Shown: piece by piece, positions 37,085 to 45,853 of the stretch
Layout of the letters: each line of letters begins with the position of its first letter
How positions within the stretch are numbered: the stretch's first letter is position 1
NCBI RefSeq assembly: GCF_003048905.1
Contig: NZ_PIRO01000001.1
Location: 1,054,001 to 1,118,000, forward strand
Direction: 5' to 3'
From: Campylobacter concisus
Lineage (GTDB): Bacteria > Campylobacterota > Campylobacteria > Campylobacterales > Campylobacteraceae
Length of the DNA stretch: 64,000 nt
The notes under the pieces: generated by a model
What the model was told of the DNA's origin: nothing
The model's input: only the letters and a program-made list of their open reading frames with translations
Database searches by the model: none
Position numbers and translations under genes: made by a program

Positions 37085-37305
37085 TACCAGCAAAATTTTA
37101 TAAATATGTTTTTGCGTTTATAATGTCAGCATTTATGGCGTTTTTTATGTCATTTGTGCTGACATATTTAAATCTTGGTTTTATTGATGGCTTTGTAAAA
37201 ATTTGGCTAACTGCTTACGTAAAAGCTTTTGTAGTAGCGTATCCTGTGCTTTTGCTAGTCTCTCCATTTGTAACAAAACTCACACAAATTTTATGTAAAA
37301 AATAA
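37081..37305 (+). CDS. Small DUF2798-like membrane protein
   Basis: A 74-residue protein with two membrane segments (about 8-32 and 44-66). The opening FYKYVFAFIMSAFMAFFMSFVLT and the WLTAYVKAFVVAYP segment match DUF2798. The start overlaps the quinone reductase stop (ATGA). Function unknown. Confidence 0.75.
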   Translation: MIPAKFYKYVFAFIMSAFMAFFMSFVLTYLNLGFIDGFVKIWLTAYVKAFVVAYPVLLLVSPFVTKLTQILCKK

Positions 37306-37341
37306 AATAATAATATACGTTATCAATAAAAATTATTATTT
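37305..37341. repeat. Perfect inverted repeat upstream of rrc
   Basis: Two 10-base arms, AAATAATAAT (37305-37314) and ATTATTATTT (37332-37341), are exact inverted copies with 17 bases between them, ending 20 bases before the -10 box of the rrc gene. This is where an operator for a peroxide or iron regulator (PerR, Fur) could sit. It could also serve as a weak terminator for the gene before. Operator function is inferred only. Confidence 0.45.
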
Positions 37342-37361
37342 ACTTATTTTAATTATTTGGT

Positions 37362-37367
37362 TATAAT
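37362..37367 (+). promoter_or_regulatory. -10 box for rrc
   Basis: TATAAT in the context GGTTATAATCC, 31 bases before the ATG at 37399. Confidence 0.65.
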
Positions 37368-37398
37368 CCAATCAAAATTTATCAAAATAGGAGTCAAA

Positions 37399-38043
37399 AT
37401 GAGACAGTACGAAACATACAAATGCGAAAAATGCGGCAACGAGATCGAGGTGCAAAAGGTTGGCGGTGGTACACTAACCTGTTGCGGCGAAGAGATGAAG
37501 TGCGTCACTGAAAATTTAACAGCTGTAAATTTGATGAAGGCATTTGCTGGCGAGTCACAAGCTAGAAATAAGTATGAGCTTTATGGCGATCTAGCCAAAG
37601 AAGCAGGCTATCACGCAATAGCTAGACACTTTTACGAAGCAGCTGAAAACGAGAAATGGCACGCAAGGGCTGAGTTTAAGAAATATCACGAGATGATGAA
37701 CGATCCGATCGATAAGATGGATAAAAATTTACTTGACGCTGCAGCTGGCGAAAACTACGAGCATACTACGATGTATCCAGACTTTGCAAAGATCGCAAAA
37801 GAAGAAGAGCTAAGAGATGTTGAGAGGCTATTTAACGCGATCGGCAAGGTTGAAGTAGAGCATGAGAGGGAGTATCTAGAGCTTAAAAAGATGCTTGATG
37901 AAGAGGGCTTTTTTGAAAGCGACGAAGAGGATATCTGGGTTTGCGAGGTGTGCGGACACGTTCATAGAGGTAAAAAAGCTCCAGGCGCTTGCCCACTTTG
38001 CAAGGCTCCAAAAGAGTATTTTAAGCGCGAATTCTTAGGCTAA
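37399..38043 (+). CDS. rrc: Desulforubrerythrin (Rrc), peroxide reductase
   Basis: 214 residues in three parts. An N-terminal desulforedoxin-like iron site (Cys 9, 12, 28, 29) comes first, then a four-helix rubrerythrin domain with two ExxH-type motifs (ENEKWHA and EVEHERE), then a C-terminal rubredoxin domain (CEVCG and CPLC). This order is that of C. jejuni Rrc, which reduces hydrogen peroxide in the cytoplasm. I chose the ATG at 37399 because AGGAG lies 6 bases upstream; an earlier in-frame start at 37357 lies in the promoter. A strong terminator follows. Confidence 0.95.
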   Translation: MRQYETYKCEKCGNEIEVQKVGGGTLTCCGEEMKCVTENLTAVNLMKAFAGESQARNKYELYGDLAKEAGYHAIARHFYEAAENEKWHARAEFKKYHEMMNDPIDKMDKNLLDAAAGENYEHTTMYPDFAKIAKEEELRDVERLFNAIGKVEVEHEREYLELKKMLDEEGFFESDEEDIWVCEVCGHVHRGKKAPGACPLCKAPKEYFKREFLG

Positions 38044-38051
38044 AAAGCCAA

Positions 38052-38079
38052 AATAGTCAAGGTGTTTGCCTTGACTATT
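38052..38079 (+). terminator. Terminator after rrc
   Basis: A perfect 11-bp stem (AATAGTCAAGG / CCTTGACTATT) with a 6-base loop, followed by an AATTT tract, just after the rrc stop. Confidence 0.85.
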
Positions 38080-38109
38080 AATTTAAGTTATAAAATATTA
38101 TAAAAATGA

Positions 38110-38115
38110 TACAAT
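38110..38115 (+). promoter_or_regulatory. -10 box for the DUF5339 gene
   Basis: TACAAT 29 bases before the ATG; AAGGAG follows at the ribosome site. Confidence 0.45.
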
Positions 38116-38143
38116 CCTTTCAAATTTTCACAAGGAGAAAGAG

Positions 38144-38434
38144 ATGAAAAAATCACTTTTAGTTTTAGCTACTCTTGGCTTTGCACTAAGCCTAAACGCT
38201 GCAGATCTTACAGATACTTGCAAGTCTTACTTCTCAGACATTGATAAGATGGTTGAAGCTTACAAAAAAGCTGGACAAGAGCAACAAGTAAAAATTTATG
38301 AAGATCAAAAGAAACAATCAATGGATCAACTTGCTACACTTCCAAAAGAGCAACAAGACGCTACTTGCAAACAAGCTAAAGAGATGTTTGCTCAAGTAAT
38401 GGAACAAATGAAAAAACAAGGTCTTTTAAAATAA
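38144..38434 (+). CDS. DUF5339-like small periplasmic protein
   Basis: A 96-residue protein with a clear signal peptide (about 1-19, LGFALSLNAA) and a helical mature part with two cysteines (DTCKSYF and ATCKQAKEM) and many glutamines. It matches DUF5339, common and often abundant in epsilonproteobacteria. Function unknown. It stands alone, between terminators. Confidence 0.8.
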   Translation: MKKSLLVLATLGFALSLNAADLTDTCKSYFSDIDKMVEAYKKAGQEQQVKIYEDQKKQSMDQLATLPKEQQDATCKQAKEMFAQVMEQMKKQGLLK

Positions 38435-38439
38435 ATTTT

Positions 38440-38460
38440 ATGGCTAGTTTTTCTAGCCAT
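38440..38460. terminator. Hairpin between DUF5339 gene and rmuC
   Basis: ATGGCTAG (38440-38447) and CTAGCCAT (38453-38460) form an 8-bp stem with five T in the loop, between two converging genes. It probably ends transcription from either side, although the T tail is weak. Confidence 0.6.
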
Positions 38461-38463
38461 ATC

Positions 38464-40032
38464 CTAACCCTCTTTTTCTAATTCGTTATTTACGCCGATC
38501 TCTTTTACTTCTATATCTTTTTGCTCGTCTGGAGACAAGCGTTTAAAATTTTCAAGTCTACTAACAAGACCATCTCTACCACTAAAACTTGATGCAAGGG
38601 CGTTAAAATGTTTATTCGTAGTATTTAGTGTATTGCTAAGTCTATTCATATGCTCGGCCACATTGCGGACTTTATCATAAATTTTAATCGCACTCTTTAC
38701 GATATTTTTGGCCTCTTCATTGCCACGCTCTATGCGCCATAAATTTGCCACTGTGCGAAGAATAGGCATAAGCGTAGTGTGAGATACTAGTATTACGCGC
38801 TTTTGAAATGCGTAGTCAAAAAGGGAACTATCAAATTTCATAGCCTCGATATATGCTGGCTCAATTGGTATAAACATCAATACAAAATCAGGGCTATCAG
38901 GTACGATCTCACCGTAATTTTTGCTATTTAAGCTATCTATGTGATTTTTCATAGAAGCAATATGCTCTTTCAATGCTAAATTTAGCTCCTCCTCATTGCT
39001 GGCTGTGATAGCCTTTTCGTAAGCTATAAGTGAGACTTTAGAATCAACTATTAGGTGTTTGCCATCTGGTATCTTTACTATAAAATCAGGAATAAGACGT
39101 TTACCTTCTTCGTTCTTGAAATTTTGTTGTGTCAAGTAGTGCTCATCTTTTATAAGTCCAGAAGCCTCAAATGTGCGTTCAAGCTGTATTTCGCCCCAGT
39201 TTCCAAGTGTTTTATTGCTACCTTTTAGTGCAGTGGCTAGCGAGTTTGCCTCTTTTGACATTGAGATACCAATCTCACTTATGTGCTTAATTTGCGTTCC
39301 TAGCGCGCTCATACCTTTAACTGATTCGTCGTGGACTGCATTTACACGCTCTTGAAAGGTTGAAATTTGCTCCTTTAGTGGCTTTAGTAAAAGATCTAAA
39401 GAATTTTGGCTATTTTGTGTGAAATTTGCACTTTTTTCTTCAAATATTTTATTTGCAAGATTAGAAAATTCCAAATTTAACTCATTTTTTACTTTTAATA
39501 AATTTTTCTCTTGCTCTTTTAGGCTATTTTCTTTTGCTTCTATTTCATTTCTAAGCACAGCCATATCACGTTTTAATCTATTTTCTCTCTCACTCGCTTC
39601 AGCTAAAGCATTTTTGTTTTGATTTAGCTCAGCTAGTGTTGCAGTAAAATTTGCCTCGTTATTCTTGACCCTTTCATTTGCTGTACCGATACTCTCTTTA
39701 AGCTCATTTATCACGCGCTCCATCGCATCTTCAGCTTCGTCTTTTTGTACTATTTTGGTTTTTAGTGCATCGATCTCGCTGATGAGCTCGTCTATTCGCT
39801 CGTGATTTGACATAAGCCTTGCTTTTTGCTCGCTGATTAGCTGCAGATTTTCACTATTTTTAGATACTAAATTTGTTAGATTTGATGAAATTTCAAAATT
39901 TTCTTGCTCTTTTTGTGTTAGATTTCTTTTTAGCTCGAGTTTGTCTCTATTAAATGAATAGATGACAAATATCGCAATCAAAAATAGTACTCCTAAAAAT
40001 ATGGCAGCATAAAAATAGAAATCTTGTTGCAT
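38464..40032 (-). CDS. rmuC: DNA recombination protein RmuC
   Basis: A 522-residue protein: N-terminal membrane anchor (about 5-27), a long coiled coil (about 30-200) and the RmuC nuclease-like domain (about 210-480; NKTLGNWGEIQLERTFEASGL, LIPDFIVKIPDGKHLIVDSKVSL). RmuC limits inversions at short repeats in E. coli. The length and order match the family. It is transcribed alone on the minus strand. Confidence 0.9.
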   Translation of the reverse strand: MQQDFYFYAAIFLGVLFLIAIFVIYSFNRDKLELKRNLTQKEQENFEISSNLTNLVSKNSENLQLISEQKARLMSNHERIDELISEIDALKTKIVQKDEAEDAMERVINELKESIGTANERVKNNEANFTATLAELNQNKNALAEASERENRLKRDMAVLRNEIEAKENSLKEQEKNLLKVKNELNLEFSNLANKIFEEKSANFTQNSQNSLDLLLKPLKEQISTFQERVNAVHDESVKGMSALGTQIKHISEIGISMSKEANSLATALKGSNKTLGNWGEIQLERTFEASGLIKDEHYLTQQNFKNEEGKRLIPDFIVKIPDGKHLIVDSKVSLIAYEKAITASNEEELNLALKEHIASMKNHIDSLNSKNYGEIVPDSPDFVLMFIPIEPAYIEAMKFDSSLFDYAFQKRVILVSHTTLMPILRTVANLWRIERGNEEAKNIVKSAIKIYDKVRNVAEHMNRLSNTLNTTNKHFNALASSFSGRDGLVSRLENFKRLSPDEQKDIEVKEIGVNNELEKEG

Positions 40033-40112
40033 TTGGTATCCTTAAAAAGTGAAGAAATTTTTATATTTTTATAAAAGCAAAGAGACTACTCCTTGCTTTT
40101 ATAATAAATTTT

Positions 40113-41786
40113 TTATGCTTCTAGCACTGCTCCGTTGCTTGCGTTTGTGACTAGTTTGCGGTATTGCCTTAGCCAGCGAGATGTTAGCGGTTTATCAACT
40201 GGCTTAAATTCCGCTCTTCTCTTTGCGATCTCAGCCTCGCTTAGGCGAACGTTTATCTCGTATTTATCAACGTCTATATCGATGATATCGCCGTCTCGTA
40301 GCAAGCCTATCATGCCGCCCTCGGCTGCTTCTGGGCTTACGTGACCGATACTTAGACCCCTTGTCGCCCCACTAAAGCGACCATCTGTGATGAGCGCTAC
40401 ATCTGCACCAAGGCCTCGTCCCATGATGAGTGAGGTAGGGCTTAGCATCTCTTGCATGCCAGGGCCTCCGCGCGGACCTTCGTAGCGGATGACGACGACA
40501 TCGCCTTTATCTACTTTGCCGCTTGAAATACCAGCTATGGCTTCATCTTGTGAGTTAAAGCAGACTGCTTTACCGCTAAATTTACGCTCGCCAACGATGC
40601 CAGCTGTCTTGATTACACAGCCTTGCTCGGCTAAATTTCCAAACAAAATGGCAAGTCCGCCAACTTGCGAATAGGCGTTTTCTACTTTGTGAATGATACT
40701 CTCATCTTTGATATCACTTATCTTTACACGCTCTCCCAAAGTTTCGCCACTAACTGTGAGATTGTCTAAATTTAGCATGCCATTATCTCTGCGTGAAATT
40801 TCTTTTATCACTGCATTCATACCACCAGCTCTGCCGATGTCCTCCATGTGTACGTTTGGCAAGCTTGGACTGATCTTGGCGATGTGAGCGATGTTTTGGC
40901 TGATTTTATTTAGCTCTTTGATGTCTAAATTTACGCCAGCCTCTCTTGATATGGCTAGCATGTGAAGGACGGTGTTGCTGCTACCGCCCATCGCCATATC
41001 AACGACAAGTGCGTTGCGGATCGCTTTTTCATTTAGTATGTTTCTGATTTTAAATTTCTCATCAAGTGCGATCTCGCAGATCCTGCGAGCAGCCTGTCTA
41101 ATAAGCTCCTCACGCTCCGGAGTTAGTGCTAGGATAGTGCCGTTGCCAGGGAGTGCTATGCCCATTGCTTCACAAAGCGTGTTCATAGAATTTGCCGTAA
41201 ACATACCGCTACAGCTACCGCCACTTGGACATGCATTGCACTCGATATCTCTTAGCTCAGCCTCATCTATCTCTTTGGTCTCAAATTTACCAACCGCCTC
41301 AAATGCAGTCGCAAGGTCAATCGGCTTGCCATCTTTTGTGTAGCCCTTTTTCATTGGGCCACCACTTACAAACACGGTCGGTACATTTACTCTTAAAGCA
41401 CCCATAACCATGCCAGGGACGATCTTGTCGCAGTTTGGCATACAAACAAGTGCGTCAAGTGCGTGAGCGTTCATCACGGTCTCTATCGAGTTTGCGATGA
41501 TCTCACGGCTAGGCAAGCTATATAGCATGCCTCCATGTCCCATTGCGATGCCATCATCCACGCCGATGCAGTTAAACTCAAATGGAATACAGCCATTTTT
41601 GCGAATTTCATCTTTTAAAATTTGTGCATATTTGTTTAAGAAAAAGTGCCCTGGAATGATCTCTATAAAGCTGTTTGCAACGCCGATGAAGGGTTTAGCA
41701 AAGTCATCGTCTTTTAGCCCAGTCGCACGTAAAAGTGAGCGGTGTGGGGCTCTTGTGTAGCCTTTTTTGATTATGTCGCTTCTCAA
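40113..41786 (-). CDS. ilvD: Dihydroxy-acid dehydratase
   Basis: A 557-residue Fe-S dehydratase of branched-chain amino acid and pantothenate synthesis. The cluster cysteines are in [11 protein letters not shown] and [18 protein letters not shown]; the C-terminal [12 protein letters not shown] and GRFSGATRG segments are typical. I recall ilvD beside rrc in C. jejuni; here rmuC and the DUF5339 gene lie between. Confidence 0.95.
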   Translation of the reverse strand: MRSDIIKKGYTRAPHRSLLRATGLKDDDFAKPFIGVANSFIEIIPGHFFLNKYAQILKDEIRKNGCIPFEFNCIGVDDGIAMGHGGMLYSLPSREIIANSIETVMNAHALDALVCMPNCDKIVPGMVMGALRVNVPTVFVSGGPMKKGYTKDGKPIDLATAFEAVGKFETKEIDEAELRDIECNACPSGGSCSGMFTANSMNTLCEAMGIALPGNGTILALTPEREELIRQAARRICEIALDEKFKIRNILNEKAIRNALVVDMAMGGSSNTVLHMLAISREAGVNLDIKELNKISQNIAHIAKISPSLPNVHMEDIGRAGGMNAVIKEISRRDNGMLNLDNLTVSGETLGERVKISDIKDESIIHKVENAYSQVGGLAILFGNLAEQGCVIKTAGIVGERKFSGKAVCFNSQDEAIAGISSGKVDKGDVVVIRYEGPRGGPGMQEMLSPTSLIMGRGLGADVALITDGRFSGATRGLSIGHVSPEAAEGGMIGLLRDGDIIDIDVDKYEINVRLSEAEIAKRRAEFKPVDKPLTSRWLRQYRKLVTNASNGAVLEA

Positions 41787-42039
41787 ATTTGATCCTTTTT
41801 TAAAATTTGAGAGGATTTTATCACATATAAAGTATCAAAGATTTTAAAAAATTTTTGCAAATTTAAAATTTTTTTATTACATAAATAACACATTAAATTT
41901 TTAAAATTTATCCAAAAAGGATGAGCTAAATAGCTATGAAATTTCGGTAATTTTAATCAAAGCAGTATACAAAATAATAACGTAAAAATATTATCAATGT
42001 GTTATAAATATTGATTTATAGGGCTTTATTGTACTCTGG

Positions 42040-42045
42040 TACAAT
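42040..42045 (+). promoter_or_regulatory. -10 box in the 317-base gap after ilvD
   Basis: The gap 41787-42103 is very AT-rich and contains no convincing gene. TACAAT at 42040-42045 is the best -10 candidate for the small genes that follow. It lies in a short dyad (GTACTCTGGTAC). Slightly upstream, ATCAAT and ATTGAT form another short dyad. Confidence 0.35.
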
Positions 42046-42103
42046 TTACAAGACTTATGAAAATTTATACAATGCGATAAAATTTTTTAACAAGGATGAG
42101 AAA

Positions 42104-42232
42104 ATGATCGCAAAAACAGAGGGCATAAAAGTGATGCCAATGCAAACTAAAATTTTAAATTCTGGCACAAACTTTTATGAAAATAACTTCACAAATACAA
42201 CTTTAATTTTTCCTTTTTACGCGAAGAAGTAA
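42104..42232 (+). CDS. Possible 42-residue protein
   Basis: An ATG at 42104 preceded by AAGGATGAG opens a 42-codon frame, MIAKTEGIKVMPMQTKILNS then an aromatic and asparagine-rich end (FYENNF, FPFYAKK). A longer version from 42011 has no ribosome site. I recognise no family. Real only if expressed. Confidence 0.4.
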   Translation: MIAKTEGIKVMPMQTKILNSGTNFYENNFTNTTLIFPFYAKK

Positions 42233-42306
42233 AACAACTTCTAATCTCCAAAACAAGAGCGATTAGCTTTTATTTTAAATTTAATTTATAGTTAAGAGAG
42301 TTTTAT

Positions 42307-42657
42307 ATGCAAAGTGAAAAAATAGAAATTTTACTTGATGAAGTGAATGAAACAATAGATTCGATATTTAGAACCTGTAATAAAAATGGCGGAACAAAGA
42401 AAGCTTTGGAAAATAGAAAGCTAAATAAAGAAATTTTAAAAGATAAATTTGTATCGATCTTTTTAAAATTTGACCAGATAGACGATGATAATTTTAAAAG
42501 CATAGTCCTTGCAAGTGATGAGACAAAAGAGCTAAGCGATATGGTAAAAGCATTCGAAGCGGATAAAGATATAGACTTGCCAGAGCTAGAGCGAGCGATA
42601 AATTTTAACCTTACTAGAATCAAAGAAGCAATCTATAAATTTCAAAACAACAACTAA
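42307..42657 (+). CDS. Unknown 116-residue acidic helical protein
   Basis: A soluble, charged, helix-rich protein (LLDEVNETIDSIFRTC, ELSDMVKAFEADKD) with a single cysteine and no signal peptide. It begins 75 bases after the 42-codon ORF with a weak AGAGAG ribosome site. I do not recognise a family; the only hint is the short AT-rich accessory pocket between ilvD and assT. Confidence 0.6.
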   Translation: MQSEKIEILLDEVNETIDSIFRTCNKNGGTKKALENRKLNKEILKDKFVSIFLKFDQIDDDNFKSIVLASDETKELSDMVKAFEADKDIDLPELERAINFNLTRIKEAIYKFQNNN

Positions 42658-42692
42658 AAGCTGGTGCGAGAAAAATCTCACACCAGATACTG

Positions 42693-44462
42693 CTAATAAC
42701 TAAATACCTCCGGATCAATAACCATCGCCCTATAAGCGACATCATCTCTTGAAGCAGAGTCCACATCCATCTCAAATTTGATCTCATTTGTCTTTGGATC
42801 GATCTCAACTAAGACCATTTTGATAGTCTTGTCAGGACGGAGTAAATTTACATTTGAGCTTGAGATAAAGTAGGTATTTTTATCTTTTTGCCACTCGACG
42901 TTGCTAGTAACTGCGCTATAAAAGTCAAAGCCACGCTCCTTGCCAAACTGCCAAGTTTGTTCAACCGTACCCTTTTTCTCATCTATCTTGTACTCAACCG
43001 CACGTGAGTATTTATCCTCTTTAAAGGCTGGCTGCTCCATGCCTCTTGCATCGCCATTGTCAAAGACGCTTAGGTGTTTTATACTGCCTTTGTTGTCGTA
43101 TCTTGGCGTTAGCCATGCGGTGTGCTGAGTCCATGACCAGTCAAATTCGCCCTCGCATTTTGAGTTTTCGCATTTTATCTTATTGCCTTTGCTATCGACT
43201 GGAGTTAGCACTTTGGCTTTAAATTCTTCACTCCAGCCCTCAGGCGAAGCGAGTATCCATTTTACTTTTTTATCGCGGCCTATTTTAACGACACCTTGGT
43301 GGCGAAGTGAGAGGATAATGCTATCGTCGCTCTCGTCGTATGAGATAGAGTTTACGTGAGCCCAGTTTCTGCCTGTGCCAGTAGAGGTGATGTCACCAAA
43401 TGGCTGATCGTCGCTTATCTTTATCTCTTTTGCGTCCATGTCGATGTTTAGGCAAACAGCTCTTGCATCAAGCGCTTTTATGAGGTTGCTGCGGTAGACG
43501 TTGTTGCCAAAAATTTCATTTAGATCCCACTCTTCGACCACCTTACCGGTGCTATCGACCTCGATGATGTGATCTCTTATGGTGTGAGAAATTTTGCCAT
43601 CTTTGTGGTGGTAGTTGTATTTACCAACTCTAAGAAGTGCGTGATCATCCTTTAATGGCATAACTTCATGGCTTAGATCGATGTAGCCTCTTGGAAGCGG
43701 GCGATTATAAATTTCTTTTCCCATTAGATCATATCTAAGATATCTTTGAGCCATACCAAAGCTGATATCGCCATTTTTTAGCTGATGAAAGCCCATCATC
43801 ATGCCTCCATCCATCACTCTTCTCTCGCTGCGGTCGTAAAATTTCTGATAGTCAAGATACCATCTAACCTCACCTTTGGTATCTACGATGTAGTTTTCGG
43901 TAAAGTCGTTCCAACTAGCAGCTCCGCCATTTTTCCAATCAAGCGGTTTATAGACGCTTGTGATTGTATTATTTATGAGATAGAGCCTATTTTTAAATGC
44001 AGGATCGACCTTTTTGACGCGAGTCTTTTGCATGTGAGAAAATCTAAAATCACGGCTATATGTGACGATAGGCTGGGCGTAAATTTTATACGTTTCTACC
44101 TTTTTAGCTCCGTTAAATGTGTAGCTTACGACTACTTCATTTAGATAGTCAGGGTAAAGTCCCCAAATAGGCACACCATCATGCGTTAGCAGGGCATGCT
44201 CTGAAACATTGTAGTCGATATCGATGCCGCCATCTGGCTTGCCTTTTACTTTTACATGGATATCTTTGATGTCTTTGCCAGCTCTATCGATGATAGCAGT
44301 TAGAGGCGATACGTCGTAAGGATTTATAAAGACTGATCCAAGCTCACCTTGAATCTTTACGTGATGAGCCAGGACTCCAGCCTCTAGTGGCGTGATGCCT
44401 ATACTAAGACCACTAACCAAAACAGCCGCAAGGGCAACAGAACCTAAGAAATTCTTGCTCAT
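42693..44462 (-). CDS. assT: Periplasmic arylsulfate sulfotransferase
   Basis: About 589 residues with a signal peptide (about 1-27). I chose the ATG at 44462, which has AAAGGAG before it; a frame 14 codons longer has none. The protein is a six-bladed beta-propeller, with GRNWAHVNSISYDESDDSI, LSLRHQGVVKIGRDKKVKWIL and WTQHTAWLTP as family landmarks, and a histidine serves as sulfate carrier. It transfers sulfate between phenols without PAPS. No disulfide-forming DsbL/DsbI pair is next to it, although some bacteria keep one there. Confidence 0.9.
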   Translation of the reverse strand: MSKNFLGSVALAAVLVSGLSIGITPLEAGVLAHHVKIQGELGSVFINPYDVSPLTAIIDRAGKDIKDIHVKVKGKPDGGIDIDYNVSEHALLTHDGVPIWGLYPDYLNEVVVSYTFNGAKKVETYKIYAQPIVTYSRDFRFSHMQKTRVKKVDPAFKNRLYLINNTITSVYKPLDWKNGGAASWNDFTENYIVDTKGEVRWYLDYQKFYDRSERRVMDGGMMMGFHQLKNGDISFGMAQRYLRYDLMGKEIYNRPLPRGYIDLSHEVMPLKDDHALLRVGKYNYHHKDGKISHTIRDHIIEVDSTGKVVEEWDLNEIFGNNVYRSNLIKALDARAVCLNIDMDAKEIKISDDQPFGDITSTGTGRNWAHVNSISYDESDDSIILSLRHQGVVKIGRDKKVKWILASPEGWSEEFKAKVLTPVDSKGNKIKCENSKCEGEFDWSWTQHTAWLTPRYDNKGSIKHLSVFDNGDARGMEQPAFKEDKYSRAVEYKIDEKKGTVEQTWQFGKERGFDFYSAVTSNVEWQKDKNTYFISSSNVNLLRPDKTIKMVLVEIDPKTNEIKFEMDVDSASRDDVAYRAMVIDPEVFSY

Positions 44463-44592
44463 TTTCGCTCCTTTAATAAAATTTAATGATATCTTACTAC
44501 CCAAATTTCACACAGAACTAACGCTTATATGAAAAGTGGCTTAAATAAATTTATAAAAGAGTTGTTTTAAAGGGTGAAAATAAAAAAGAAGA

Positions 44593-44616
44593 ATTTAGGG
44601 GCAAATGCCCCTAAAT
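44593..44616 (-). terminator. Terminator of the cyd operon
   Basis: A perfect 11-bp stem (44593-44603 with 44606-44616) with the run GGGGC/GCCCC, followed in the minus direction by a long T-rich stretch. It sits two bases beyond the small gene that ends the cydAB transcript. Confidence 0.85.
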
Positions 44617-44617
44617 C

Positions 44618-44719
44618 TTAGTTATTTGCGTCAAATTTCTTAAGAGAAAAAAGAACAAATTTATAGCTAATAAATAGCGTTACTGGCCAAAGTATCAAAA
44701 AAATTCCTGCTTCTAACAT
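44618..44719 (-). CDS. 33-residue membrane protein after cydB, CydX-like
   Basis: The ATG at 44719 follows AAGGATAAAAG and lies 9 bases after cydB. The product, MLEAGIFLILWPVTLFISYK then a cationic end, is one membrane segment, the size and place of the CydX/CbdX small subunits that stabilise cytochrome bd near haem b595. Sequence likeness to E. coli CydX is slight. It ends at the operon terminator, so it is certainly in the transcript. Too short for usual gene finders. Confidence 0.6.
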   Translation of the reverse strand: MLEAGIFLILWPVTLFISYKFVLFSLKKFDANN

Positions 44720-44728
44720 CTTTTATCC

Positions 44729-45853
44729 TTAGTATACGTGATGATCGTTTTTGATCTCGTCTTGCGTGATCTTCTTGCTATCTATCGCTCTCCAGACGAC
44801 GATGATATAAGCAAGCACTACTGGCACTAGCAAGCTAACATAGGCCATAACGCCAAGTGTGTAGTGGCTAGAGCTTGCATTCTTGATAGTTAGCGAGCTA
44901 GCAAGGTCACTAAATGACGGATAAAATGCTGTGCCATTTAGTCCTGTTATCAAAAATAGCGCGGTTACAGCAAGCGTAACGCCAACGCCGTAAGCAAAAA
45001 TTCCACGGATACTTTTTGTAAATGCCCCTTGGAAAATTCCAACAAGCACCAAAACAACGCCAACAAGAAGCAATATACCGACGATAGGCATTTCGATCAA
45101 ATTTATAGCGTATTTGTAAGGCATAAGGCTAACTATGCCGTTTGCGTCGTATGCAAAGCCGTCTTTTGTAAGCACCCAAGCAAGAAATCCTAGAAAAAAT
45201 GGCAAGAATAGTACGGTGTTAATAAGTAGTTGCTTTCTGGCGTTTTGTATAAATTCGCCATCAGCGATGTTGTTCATAAGATATAAGCAGCCGCCTACGC
45301 GAGATAGGAAAAACATCGCTATGCCAAGCAAGTACAAGTAAGGATTTGCCAAAGCTTCAAGACCGCGAAAAGGAGTCTTCCACTCGACAAAGTTGTGTTC
45401 ATTTAGTATAAACGCGCTACCGCTAAAAAATGTACTAACAGCCATACCGATAAGTATAACGCCAAGTGAGCCATTTATGAAAAGGAAAATTTCATAAGTT
45501 CTAGCTCCTAAGAAGTTATCAGGCTTTTTGCGGTACTCGTAGCTTACAGCTTGGACGATAAAGCAAAATAAAATAGCCAGCCAAACCCAGTAGGCACCAC
45601 CAAAGCTAGTAGCGTAAAATAGCGGGAATGCCGCAAAGCATGCGCCACCAAACATAACAAGCGTCGTAAATGTAAGCTCCCATTTTCTACCGATAGAATT
45701 TATGAGCATATCTTTTTTAAGCTCGTCCTTGCCAAGGCTAAAAATGAGCGACTGACCGCCTTGAACAAACATCATAAATACCAAAAGTCCGCCAAGAAGG
45801 CTAACTATAAACCACCAATAAATTTGTAAATTTTCTAAGCTTAAACTATGCAT
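44729..45853 (-). CDS. cydB: Cytochrome bd oxidase subunit II
   Basis: A 374-residue polytopic protein with about nine membrane segments. The N-terminal segment WWFIVSLLGGLLVFMMFVQGG and the family segment WVWLAILFCFIVQAVSYEYRKKPDN are those of CydB. With CydA it forms the menaquinol oxidase with high oxygen affinity that does not pump protons. It overlaps cydA by 8 bases. Confidence 0.92.
   Translation of the reverse strand: MHSLSLENLQIYWWFIVSLLGGLLVFMMFVQGGQSLIFSLGKDELKKDMLINSIGRKWELTFTTLVMFGGACFAAFPLFYATSFGGAYWVWLAILFCFIVQAVSYEYRKKPDNFLGARTYEIFLFINGSLGVILIGMAVSTFFSGSAFILNEHNFVEWKTPFRGLEALANPYLYLLGIAMFFLSRVGGCLYLMNNIADGEFIQNARKQLLINTVLFLPFFLGFLAWVLTKDGFAYDANGIVSLMPYKYAINLIEMPIVGILLLVGVVLVLVGIFQGAFTKSIRGIFAYGVGVTLAVTALFLITGLNGTAFYPSFSDLASSLTIKNASSSHYTLGVMAYVSLLVPVVLAYIIVVWRAIDSKKITQDEIKNDHHVY

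Noticed and set aside
40972-41343. Long open frames opposite ilvD, pyrG, rnj and the alcohol dehydrogenase
   Set aside because: They lie antisense to well-conserved genes, lack ribosome sites and have no domain likeness; they reflect codon bias of the real genes.
42011-42103. A longer version of the 42-residue ORF starting at 42011
   Set aside because: It starts before the best -10 box and has no ribosome site; the ATG at 42104 has one.
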